From contig JAGGWU010000108.1 in the NCBI GenBank assembly GCA_021163465.1, forward strand, positions 1-7,363: a DNA stretch of 7,363 nucleotides, given 5' to 3'. A model generated the notes under the pieces. It was not told the DNA's origin. It worked only from the letters and a program-made list of their open reading frames with translations, and did not search any database. Positions 1 through 6,008 of this stretch are shown piece after piece. Each line of letters begins with the position of its first letter. Position 1 is the stretch's first letter. Source of the stretch: Candidatus Bipolaricaulota bacterium. GTDB taxonomy: Bacteria > Bipolaricaulota > Bipolaricaulia > Bipolaricaulales > Bipolaricaulaceae. A program made the translations under genes and the position numbers.

Positions 1-852
1 GGGCTGGGCCCCGAGCTTCGTGGTCGCCAGTGCCCCCGCGGCGCAGGCGAACCGGACCGCCTCCCTCATCCCCATCCCCTCGGCCAGGGCCACCGCCAGG
101 GCCCCGTTGAACGCATCCCCGGCGGCGGTGGTGTCCACCGGCTCCACCCTGAAGGACGGGACCGCGAGCTCCCCGTCGCGGGAAACCACCAATGCCCCCC
201 GTTCCCCCAGGGTGGCCACGACGTAACGGGGGCCCGAATCCAAAAGCCCGCGGGCCGCGGCCACCACATCCGTATTGCCAGTAAGCACGCGGAGCTCGTT
301 TTCGTTGGGGGTGAGGATGTCGACCTTGGAGAGGATCCTTCCCCCGAGCGGGCGGGCCGGCGCGGGGTTGAGAATGGTTTTCAGGCCGCGCTCCCGGGCA
401 AGTTCCAGGGCCGCCTCCACCGTCTCCAAGGGTACCTCAAGCTGCACCAAAAGGACCGCCGCACCGGAGAAGGCCCCTTCCGCCCTTTTCACGTCCTTTG
501 GGCTTAAGTTCCCGTTGGCCCCGGGGACGACGATGATGCGGTTTTCCCCGTTCCGTTCAACCACGATCAGGGCCACCCCTGATGGGGCTTGGGGATCGCG
601 GGTTATATAAGAGGTGTCGATCTCCTCCCGTTTATAGGTTTCCAGGTTCCGTGCCCCGAACTCATCGGCTCCCAATCGGGCGATGAAGGCCACCTCCCCG
701 CCCAAGCGGGCCGCGGCCACGGCCTGGTTGGCCCCCTTCCCGCCGGGTACGATCACGAAGTTCTCCCCCACCACCGTCTCCCCGGCCCGGGGCGCCCGCT
801 CCGTCTGCACCACGAGATCCGTGTTGGCGCTTCCCACCACCACGATCCTCAT
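1..852 (-). CDS. rbsK: Ribokinase (PfkB family), 3' end cut off by the window
   Basis: Phosphorylates D-ribose with ATP to ribose 5-phosphate in the cytoplasm, the last step of this uptake pathway. The 284 visible residues read without interruption to the window edge. They show the PfkB N-terminal start GSANTD (residues 7-12), the sugar-binding GGKGANQA (37-44), an NPAPARPL stretch (about 162-169), TPNENEL (181-187), and the ATP/anion-hole signature DTTAAGDAF (240-248), with D246 as the expected catalytic base. The visible end, KLGAQP, matches the region 15-25 residues before the end of typical ribokinases of about 305 residues, so only a short tail is missing. The ATG overlaps the stop of the upstream ATPase gene (TGATG), and a GGGGAGGGGG run in the last ATPase codons can serve as its ribosome binding site, so translation is probably coupled. 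Clustering with rbsD and rbsB supports ribose over other PfkB substrates. The family and the operon role are both clear. Confidence 0.95.
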   Translation of the reverse strand, partial: MRIVVVGSANTDLVVQTERAPRAGETVVGENFVIVPGGKGANQAVAAARLGGEVAFIARLGADEFGARNLETYKREEIDTSYITRDPQAPSGVALIVVERNGENRIIVVPGANGNLSPKDVKRAEGAFSGAAVLLVQLEVPLETVEAALELARERGLKTILNPAPARPLGGRILSKVDILTPNENELRVLTGNTDVVAAARGLLDSGPRYVVATLGERGALVVSRDGELAVPSFRVEPVDTTAAGDAFNGALAVALAEGMGMREAVRFACAAGALATTKLGAQP

Positions 853-1619
853 CAGGCCCCCTCCCCGCCCACCATGAGCTTCACCGCCTCGTCGACGGTG
901 AGCGCGGCCGCCGGGAGGTCCCCCACCTTCTCGCCTTTGCGCAGGATCACGATCCGGTCGGCCACGGCGAAGACCTCCTGGAGGGTGTGGCTGATGAATA
1001 CCACCCCGATATCTCTCTCCCTCAGCTTCCGCACGAGATCCAGGACCTTCCTGGTCTCCTGAACCGCCAGGGCCGCCGTGGGCTCGTCCATGATGAGGAG
1101 CTTGGGCTCGGTGTAAAGGGCGCGGGCGATGGCCACCGTCTGGCGTTGCCCTCCCGAGAGCTCCCCGGCCAGGGAGGTGAGGTCGCCGATGTTGACCTTG
1201 AGGCGTTCGAGCAGCGCCCGCGCCTCCCGCAGCATCCGGCCCTTGTGGAGCAGGGCGAAGAGGCCCCGCCCTCCCACCAGCGCCGGCTCCCGCCCCAGGA
1301 AGATATTGGCGGGGACGTCCAGATTGTCCACCAGGGCGAGCTCCTGGTATACGGTTTCTATTCCATATTCCTTGGCGTCCTTGGGGCTGCGGAACCGGAC
1401 CCTCCGCCCCTCGATCAGGATTTCCCCCTTGTCCGGGGGGAACACCCCCGAGAGGATCTTGATGAGGGTAGATTTGCCCGCGCCGTTGTCGCCGATCAGC
1501 CCCACCACTTCCCCCCGGTGGACGTGGAAGTCGACCCCCTTCAGGGCGTGCACGCCCCCGAACCACTTGTGGATGCCCCGCATCTCCACCCAGGGGCGCC
1601 CGCCGTTCCCACCGCCCAT
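852..1619 (-). CDS. Sugar ABC transporter ATPase, single-domain (RbsA/FrcA-type)
   Basis: Powers ribose import at the inner face of the membrane with the RbsC permease. Its 255 residues carry one complete nucleotide-binding domain: Walker A GDNGAGKST (43-51), Q-loop Q92, signature LSGGQRQ (154-160), Walker B LLIMDEP (174-180) and H-loop H211. E. coli RbsA is about 500 residues with two fused domains. This protein has half that length, as in FrcA-type ATPases, and presumably works as a homodimer. No second domain follows: the stop overlaps the rbsK start. I therefore give no rbsA symbol. The start ATG overlaps the rbsD stop (TGATG), and GGTGATC five bases upstream matches part of the extended Shine-Dalgarno. 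The first seven residues are glycine-rich (MGGGNGG) and may be a dispensable extension. A later start near V11 or M13 cannot be excluded. Substrate is inferred from the neighbours. Confidence 0.93.
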   Translation of the reverse strand: MGGGNGGRPWVEMRGIHKWFGGVHALKGVDFHVHRGEVVGLIGDNGAGKSTLIKILSGVFPPDKGEILIEGRRVRFRSPKDAKEYGIETVYQELALVDNLDVPANIFLGREPALVGGRGLFALLHKGRMLREARALLERLKVNIGDLTSLAGELSGGQRQTVAIARALYTEPKLLIMDEPTAALAVQETRKVLDLVRKLRERDIGVVFISHTLQEVFAVADRIVILRKGEKVGDLPAAALTVDEAVKLMVGGEGA

Positions 1620-2014
1620 CAGAAGATCACCCCCGCTTCCAGGATCACGTTGGCGTACGGGGTCGCCTCCCCGGTGCGGATCACCGCCTTCGCCCCCCGG
1701 ACGAGCTCCTTCAGGCGTTCATGGGAGATCTTCTCAATGGGCACTCCCGGGAAGGTTTTCTGCAGGAACTCCAAGTTCGCCCGGTTGTGGTCCCACATCT
1801 CCTCCGCCACGATCAATTTCTGTACCTCCAGCTCCCCGGCGATGGCCCCCACCACGTCCCTGAAGGAGGGGATCCCGGGGACCAGGGCGAGGTCGATCCG
1901 CAAGACCCCATCGGGGATGGGCAAGCCACAATCGGCGATCACGATCCTATCCCCGTGGCCCAACCGGGCGAGGACCCAGCTCAGTCGATCGTTGAGGATC
2001 CCCCGCTTTTTCAT
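1619..2014 (-). CDS. rbsD: D-ribose pyranase
   Basis: Catalyses interconversion of the beta-pyranose and beta-furanose forms of D-ribose, supplying the form that ribokinase uses. The 131 residues align along their whole length with the RbsD/FucU fold and are close to the usual 131-139. Visible hallmarks are the start MKKRGILN, RLGHGD (17-22) with H20 at the position of the catalytic histidine of E. coli RbsD, DCGLPIP (28-34), RIDLAL, AEEMWDHN, and the C-terminal signature VIRTGEATPYANVIL containing the conserved Tyr and Asn. The start is well set: AAGGAGG ends five bases before the ATG. The gene follows rbsC by 12 bases and ends in a TGATG overlap with the ATPase gene. A fucose mutarotase (FucU) is the main alternative, but the ribokinase and RbsB neighbours favour ribose. 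Confidence 0.96.
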   Translation of the reverse strand: MKKRGILNDRLSWVLARLGHGDRIVIADCGLPIPDGVLRIDLALVPGIPSFRDVVGAIAGELEVQKLIVAEEMWDHNRANLEFLQKTFPGVPIEKISHERLKELVRGAKAVIRTGEATPYANVILEAGVIF

Positions 2015-2019
2015 CGCGG

Positions 2020-2026
2020 CCTCCTT
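2020..2026 (-). promoter_or_regulatory. Strong ribosome binding site of rbsD
   Basis: The minus strand reads AAGGAGG, a full Shine-Dalgarno, in the 12-base gap between the rbsC stop and the rbsD ATG, with a five-base spacer. It fixes the rbsD start. It contrasts with rbsC, which has no such site, and suggests that rbsD is translated independently of upstream coupling. Confidence 0.85.
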
Positions 2027-2980
2027 TCACTTCGCGAACTTGATGCCCCGGGAAAGGGAGATGGCGGCGACGGCGAGAATCAGGCCCTTGGCGATGTACT
2101 GGTAGAACGCCCCGACTTTTAGGAGGTTGAGGATGTTGCCTAATACGGTCATGACCAGCGCCCCGAAGAACGTCCCCACAAGGGACCCCACCCCGCCGCT
2201 CAGGCTCACCCCACCGAGCACCGCGGCGGCGATGGCATCGAGCTCGTAGCCCTCCCCCGCGGTGGGATAGGCGGCGTTGAGGCGGGCGTCCAGCATGATG
2301 CCCCCGATGGCGGCGCACAGCCCCGCCAAGATGAAGACCAAGAGCTTCACCCGTCGGACGTTCACCCCCACGAACCGGGTCCCCGTTTCGTTCCCTCCCA
2401 CCGCATACACGTAGCGGCCGAAGCGGGTGTGGGAGAGGGCCAGCTGCCACAAGACATACACCCCGAACGTGATCAGGAAAAGCAGGGGAAGGGGCCCCGC
2501 GTATCCCGCGATGGCCCGGAAGCTCTTGAGGAACCCCGACACGGGGCGCCCGTTGGTGAGGACCAAGGTCCCGCCTCGGGCCACGGCCATCATGGCCAAG
2601 GTGGCGATGAAGGAGGGAATCCGCACCCAGGCCACCATGAGGCCGTTCAGCGCTCCGGCCAAGGCCCCCGCGCCCAAGCCCCCCAGTATTGCCAGCGGTA
2701 TTGCTGCCCCGACCCACTTCATGAGGACTGCCGTGATTGAACCGCTTATGGCTAGAACAGCTCCCACCGAGAGGTCGATTCCTCCCGTGAGGATAACGCA
2801 CGCCTCCCCCGCGGCGAGGATGGCGATGATGGAGACCTGGGAGAGGACGTTCTTGATGTTCATGGGGGTGAGGAAGTGGGGGGAGAGGGATGCGGCCACG
2901 ATCACCAACAAGGCCAGGGCCCCTAAGGGGAACAGGACCCGGTTCCGGTTTATCCGTTTGAGCCAGGCTTTGATATCCAT
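2027..2980 (-). CDS. rbsC: Ribose ABC transporter permease
   Basis: Forms the transmembrane channel for ribose and docks the ATPase. The 317 residues match the usual RbsC length of about 320. The protein opens with a short basic cytoplasmic stretch (KAWLKRINRNR) and then about eight to ten hydrophobic segments. Family motifs are GGIDLSVG (66-73), the loop ALNGLMVAWVRIPSFIATLAM (around 110-130), the cytoplasmic ATPase-contact region GNETGTRFVGVNVRRVK (about 196-212) and GGVSLSGGVGSLVGTFFGAL (257-275). The start is the only plausible one: two codons upstream an in-frame TGA closes the frame, and no ATG/GTG lies near downstream. There is no Shine-Dalgarno before it; the leader instead reads CCTCCTT. 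The gene is separated from rbsB by a hairpin. Translation may therefore be weak relative to rbsB, as expected for a permease. Ribose specificity is inferred from the operon. Confidence 0.95.
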   Translation of the reverse strand: MDIKAWLKRINRNRVLFPLGALALLVIVAASLSPHFLTPMNIKNVLSQVSIIAILAAGEACVILTGGIDLSVGAVLAISGSITAVLMKWVGAAIPLAILGGLGAGALAGALNGLMVAWVRIPSFIATLAMMAVARGGTLVLTNGRPVSGFLKSFRAIAGYAGPLPLLFLITFGVYVLWQLALSHTRFGRYVYAVGGNETGTRFVGVNVRRVKLLVFILAGLCAAIGGIMLDARLNAAYPTAGEGYELDAIAAAVLGGVSLSGGVGSLVGTFFGALVMTVLGNILNLLKVGAFYQYIAKGLILAVAAISLSRGIKFAK

Positions 2981-2992
2981 CGATCAAGGAGG

Positions 2993-3031
2993 TTAAAAGG
3001 AAAGGGCCCGGCAGGCCAGCCCGCCGGGCCC
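2993..3031 (-). terminator. Intercistronic hairpin with T-rich tail between rbsB and rbsC
   Basis: On the minus strand, arms GGGCCCGGCGGG and CCTGCCGGGCCC enclose a CTGG loop, giving a 12-bp stem with one G-U pair. It is followed at once by TTTCCTTTT. This has the form of an intrinsic terminator but lies 18 bases after the rbsB stop, inside the operon. In many binding-protein-dependent transporter operons such elements act as partial terminators or as 3' stabilisers, so that the binding protein outnumbers the permease. The T tract is interrupted by CC, which fits leaky termination. The tail lies only on the minus-strand side, so it works in the direction of the operon. Confidence 0.8.
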
Positions 3032-3048
3032 GGGGATACCCGCTTCCC

Positions 3049-4062
3049 TCATTCGGTGCCGGGGAGGGGCGGCGGGGTGCGGGTGATCTGGGCCACCTGA
3101 TCCACGTTCTCGGCCGTCACCACCGCCACGGGGGTGGGGATGAAGAGTGCCCCGGTGGGCGGGTAGATGGCCGTGCCTTCGGGCGGCCGCCAGCCCTCGA
3201 CGAGGTACCGGTACGCGGCCTCCACGCCCCAGTATCCCTGGATGTAGGGGGCCTGGGCCACGGTCCCCACCAGCTCCCCGGTCTTCACCGCGGCCACGGC
3301 GTCATCGATGGCGTCGAACCCCATGAGGAGGATCCCGTCGGGAAAGCCCACCTTCAGGCCCGCGGCCTTGATGGCCTCCAGGGCCCCCAGGATCATCTCG
3401 TCGTTGGCCGCGATCACGGCGTCGATGTCGGTGGTGGTGGCGAGGATATCGGACATCACCTGGTATCCCTTGGCACGATCGAAGTACGCGGTGAGGTCGG
3501 CCACGACCTCGATGGCGCCTCCGTCGATCAGGGGCTTGAACACGTTCTTGAAGCCCTCCTCGCGCTCCACCGCGGCCGAGGCCCCGGGGATCCCCTCGAG
3601 GATCACGATGCGCCAGGGCAACTCACGCTTGGCCAGGGCGAGGTAGCGGATCAGGGTGGCCGCGCCCTGTTCGGCGGCCAAGACGTTGCTGGTGCCGATG
3701 TAGCAGACCCGCTCGCCACCCAAGACATCCCGGTCCACCGAGAACACCGGGATCCCCGCCTCGTTGGCCTTCTCCACCGCGGGGATCAGGGCCTCGGTGT
3801 GCACGGGATTGATGCAGATGGCGTCCACACCCGCCGCGATGGCGTCCTCAACCTGCGAAAGCTGCAGGGCCGCATCGTCCTGGGCGTCGTAGATCACCAC
3901 TTCGGCTCCGAACTCCTCGCCCGCGGCTTTAGCGCCGTCGGCCAGGGTGACGAAGTAGGGATTCTTGAGGGTGGAGATGAAAACCGCGATCGTAGGCGCC
4001 TCGGCCCAGACCAACGCCCCCAGAAGAAGCACCGTTCCCAATACCGCGATCAGCCTTTTCAT
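3049..4062 (-). CDS. rbsB: D-ribose-binding periplasmic/extracytoplasmic protein
   Basis: Captures ribose outside the cytoplasmic membrane and delivers it to RbsC. The 337 residues begin with a Sec signal peptide: KR, a hydrophobic core to about residue 18, and a signal peptidase I site after WA (A20) or EA (A22). There is no lipobox cysteine, so a soluble periplasmic protein is more likely than a lipoprotein. By my alignment to E. coli RbsB, nearly every ribose contact is kept: N34, F37, D110 and R111, R167, F194, N220, D250 and Q270. Only mature F15 is changed, to Y36. This is good support for ribose, although related sugars such as galactofuranose or fructose use similar sites. The C-terminal segment after about residue 300 is proline-rich and longer than in E. 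coli. A strong ribosome binding site sits six bases before the ATG, and a hairpin follows the stop. Confidence 0.95.
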   Translation of the reverse strand: MKRLIAVLGTVLLLGALVWAEAPTIAVFISTLKNPYFVTLADGAKAAGEEFGAEVVIYDAQDDAALQLSQVEDAIAAGVDAICINPVHTEALIPAVEKANEAGIPVFSVDRDVLGGERVCYIGTSNVLAAEQGAATLIRYLALAKRELPWRIVILEGIPGASAAVEREEGFKNVFKPLIDGGAIEVVADLTAYFDRAKGYQVMSDILATTTDIDAVIAANDEMILGALEAIKAAGLKVGFPDGILLMGFDAIDDAVAAVKTGELVGTVAQAPYIQGYWGVEAAYRYLVEGWRPPEGTAIYPPTGALFIPTPVAVVTAENVDQVAQITRTPPPLPGTE

Positions 4063-4068
4063 AGATAC

Positions 4069-4077
4069 TCACCTCCC
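4069..4077 (-). promoter_or_regulatory. Strong ribosome binding site of rbsB embedded in the end of the regulator gene
   Basis: The minus strand reads GGGAGGTGA, six bases before the rbsB ATG. The same bases encode the last two residues of the LacI-family regulator (Gly-Arg) and its TGA stop. It is the most complete ribosome binding site in the operon together with that of rbsD, consistent with high rbsB output. Ribosomes ending on the regulator could also reinitiate here. Confidence 0.85.
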
Positions 4078-5103
4078 TTGGGATTTGACAGCTTTGGGTT
4101 CCTTTCCCGGACCATCACCTCCTCTTTTGGGGGTTGAGTCCCCGGCGATGAGCTTCACCGGGAGGACCTTTCCCTCGTCGCTACCTTCAAGGAGGCGCCG
4201 CATCGCCTCCCGCCCCATCTCGTAGGCCGGCACCGCCACGGTGGTGAGGCGGGGGCGGACGAGGTCCGCGGGGAGCACGTGGTCGAAGCCCGCCACGCCC
4301 AGCGTCTCGGGAATCTCCACGCCCATGTCCTCGGCGGCCCTGAGGACCCCGATGGCCATGAGGTCGTTGCCCGCCACGATGGCGTCCACCTCCCGGTGTT
4401 GGCTCAGGACCTCCCGGGCGAGGGCGTAGCCGCTTCGAAGGGTGAAATCCCCACGCCGCACCGTCACCGGGGTAAGTCCGTGGGCCTCCAGGGCCCGGGC
4501 GAAGCCCGCCAGGCGGTCCTCGGCGGTGCTCACCCCCTTCGGGCCGGCGATGTAGGCGAGCCGGCGGTAACCCAGAGAGATAAGGTGCTCCGCCAGGGCG
4601 GCGCTCCCCCCGCGGTTGTCCGCCTCCACCGCGGGGAAGCCCTCCACGCGGCGGTCGGCGACCACGATCCCGACGCCCCGCGCAAGGAGCCGCTTGAGCT
4701 TCGCCTCGTTGGGCCTTCCCACGGGGACGAACACGATCCCGTCCACCCCCTCGGCAAGGAGGATGTCCCAGTACTGGGTCTCCTTCTCCGGGGAGTTATC
4801 GGAGTCGCAGATCAGGGTAGAGAGGCCCTGCTCGAAGGCCACGGAGGCAACCCCGCGGGCGAGGAGGGAGAAGAAAGGGTTGGAGATATCGGGGAGAAGG
4901 ATGGCGACCACGCCGGTCTTCTTCTTGCGCAGGATCCGGGCGGCCTTGGCCGGCGTGTAATCCAGGGCCTCGATGGCGGCAAGCACCCGTTCCTTGGTTT
5001 CGGGGCGCATATGGCCGGCATCTTTGCCGTTTAAGACCCGGGATACGGTACTAGGGGAAACCCCGGCCAACGCCGCCACCTCTCTGATGGTCACCCGTCG
5101 CAT
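4069..5103 (-). CDS. LacI-family transcriptional regulator, RbsR-like
   Basis: Probably the ribose-responsive repressor of this operon. The 344 residues have the LacI layout: an N-terminal helix-turn-helix VTIREVAALAGVSPSTVSRV (4-23), a hinge helix around PAKAARIL (51-58), and a periplasmic-binding-protein-like effector domain. In that domain NPFF (75-78), ADRR (149-152), R197, GND (245-247) and FD (273-274) parallel the ribose-contact positions of RbsB, which supports a pentose or ribose effector. The tail after about residue 325 is a charged extension (KRGGDGPGKEPKAVK). It is the first gene behind the promoter at 5136-5164, and its 5' leader contains the operator at 5108-5121, so negative autoregulation is likely. 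There is no clear Shine-Dalgarno before the ATG, as the operator fills that place, so regulator synthesis may be low. Purine- or hexose-responsive relatives are possible, hence no gene symbol. Confidence 0.9.
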   Translation of the reverse strand: MRRVTIREVAALAGVSPSTVSRVLNGKDAGHMRPETKERVLAAIEALDYTPAKAARILRKKKTGVVAILLPDISNPFFSLLARGVASVAFEQGLSTLICDSDNSPEKETQYWDILLAEGVDGIVFVPVGRPNEAKLKRLLARGVGIVVADRRVEGFPAVEADNRGGSAALAEHLISLGYRRLAYIAGPKGVSTAEDRLAGFARALEAHGLTPVTVRRGDFTLRSGYALAREVLSQHREVDAIVAGNDLMAIGVLRAAEDMGVEIPETLGVAGFDHVLPADLVRPRLTTVAVPAYEMGREAMRRLLEGSDEGKVLPVKLIAGDSTPKRGGDGPGKEPKAVKSQGR

Positions 5104-5107
5104 CTTA

Positions 5108-5130
5108 GGAAACCGTTTTCCGAAACCGTT
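5108..5130 (-). promoter_or_regulatory. Probable LacI-family operator
   Basis: The minus strand contains GGAAAACGGTTTCC (5108-5121), a CG-centred near-palindrome with six of seven half-site positions paired, the form bound by LacI/PurR/RbsR-type proteins. The nine-base unit AACGGTTTC occurs twice, 13 bases apart (5122-5130 and 5109-5117), so a second, weaker site may overlap the transcription start. Placed just downstream of the -10 box and before the regulator ATG, bound repressor would block initiation or early elongation. The binding protein is inferred from position and symmetry. Confidence 0.75.
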
Positions 5131-5135
5131 ACACC

Positions 5136-5164
5136 ATTATAGAACCCCCCATCCGGGCAGTCAA
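5136..5164 (-). promoter_or_regulatory. Sigma70-type promoter of the ribose operon
   Basis: The minus strand has -35 TTGACT (5164-5159), a 17-base spacer and a perfect -10 TATAAT (5141-5136). This is one base from full consensus with ideal spacing, and it stands out in a GC-rich background. The start point would be near 5129-5130, giving a leader of about 26 bases to the regulator ATG. The -35 box begins only four bases after the rsmA stop, so the ribose operon can be transcribed separately from rsmA. No terminator separates the two, so read-through from rsmA is possible. Confidence 0.88.
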
Positions 5165-5168
5165 CGGT

Positions 5169-6008
5169 CTACACGTGGCCGCGGGAATGGAGCCAAGCGG
5201 CGAGCCGGTCCAGGTCCGCAAGGTCCAGGGCCTCGGCCCGGACCCGGGGATCGAACCCCAGTTCCGAAAGGAGCTCCCTGGCGACCTCGGTCCCGAACCG
5301 GTCGGCGAGCACGCGCCGCAGCGTCTTCCGGCGCGCCGCAAAGAGGATCCGCAGCGCCTCCTCGAAGACTTCCTCCGGGACGGAGATCCTGGGCTCGGGA
5401 AGGGAAAAAATCCGTACCAGCCCCCCGTCCACCTCCGGCGGGGGGAAGAAGGAGTTCCGCGACACCCGGAAGGCTACCTCCACGTGGAAATATGCCCGGA
5501 GGTGGAGCCCCAGCCGGGAGCGGTCCGGCCCTGGGGGAGCCACGAGCTTCTCCGCCACCTCCCACTGGATCAGAAAACACACACGCTCCACGTAATCCCT
5601 CTCCTGGATCAGCTTCAGGAGCACCCCGCTCGTGATCCCGTAGGGGAGGTTTCCCACGACGAGAAGCCGGCGGCCGAAGTCGCCCAAGGGGAGTGCGAGG
5701 AAATCGCCGGGGACGATCTCCACGTTGGGGAAACCGGACAAGTTTTCCTCCAAAATGGGAATCAGGCGCCGGTCGAGCTCCACCGCATATAACTTTCCCA
5801 CCCGAGGGGCAAGGGCACAGGTGAGCGTCCCGATCCCCGCCCCCACCTCCACCGCTACCTCGTCCCCCCCGGGGGCGATGGCGGAGATGATCTTTCGGAG
5901 GACGTTCCCGTCGGCGAGGAAGTGCTGTCCCAACTCCTTTTTCAACCGGATCCCGTGGCGGGAGAGGACCTGCCGGATGCGGGTGGGGGAGGTGAGGTCG
6001 GGGGTCAT
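5169..6008 (-). CDS. rsmA: 16S rRNA (adenine1518-N6/adenine1519-N6)-dimethyltransferase
   Basis: Dimethylates two adjacent adenines in the 3' terminal hairpin of 16S rRNA using S-adenosylmethionine, a late step of small-subunit maturation (also called KsgA). The 279 residues match the usual length of about 270. Motifs: KKELGQHFLAD (23-33), SAM-binding VEVGAGIG (53-60), the acidic ELD (77-79), GDF (101-103), catalytic NLPYG (120-124), FFPPPEVDGG (187-196), and the C-terminal LFAARRKTLR (222-231). The GAGIG in place of the more common GPGLG, and IQWEVAEKL in place of the usual QKEVAERL, are mild divergences. I chose the ATG at 6008 because it overlaps the oxidoreductase stop as ATGA. A GTG at 6053 would add 15 residues not expected in the family and overlap by 49 bases. 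Translation is probably coupled to the upstream gene. The archaeal/eukaryotic Dim1 is less likely in this bacterial context. Confidence 0.95.
   Translation of the reverse strand: MTPDLTSPTRIRQVLSRHGIRLKKELGQHFLADGNVLRKIISAIAPGGDEVAVEVGAGIGTLTCALAPRVGKLYAVELDRRLIPILEENLSGFPNVEIVPGDFLALPLGDFGRRLLVVGNLPYGITSGVLLKLIQERDYVERVCFLIQWEVAEKLVAPPGPDRSRLGLHLRAYFHVEVAFRVSRNSFFPPPEVDGGLVRIFSLPEPRISVPEEVFEEALRILFAARRKTLRRVLADRFGTEVARELLSELGFDPRVRAEALDLADLDRLAAWLHSRGHV

Noticed and set aside
987..2105. Long plus-strand open frame across the ATPase and rbsD genes (372 codons)
   Set aside because: It lies antisense to two genes with full family motifs, its translation is low-complexity and rich in Pro, His and Gly with no recognisable domain, and such frames are common opposite GC-rich genes.
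1947..2987. 346-codon minus-strand frame overlapping rbsC in another phase
   Set aside because: It is a shadow of rbsC. The product is Arg/Gly/His-rich without membrane segments, while the 2980-2027 frame is a clear permease.
2986..2992. AAGGAGG on the plus strand as a ribosome binding site for a plus-strand gene
   Set aside because: No ATG, GTG or TTG with an open frame follows at a suitable distance. Downstream lies the rbsB/rbsC hairpin and then antisense rbsB.
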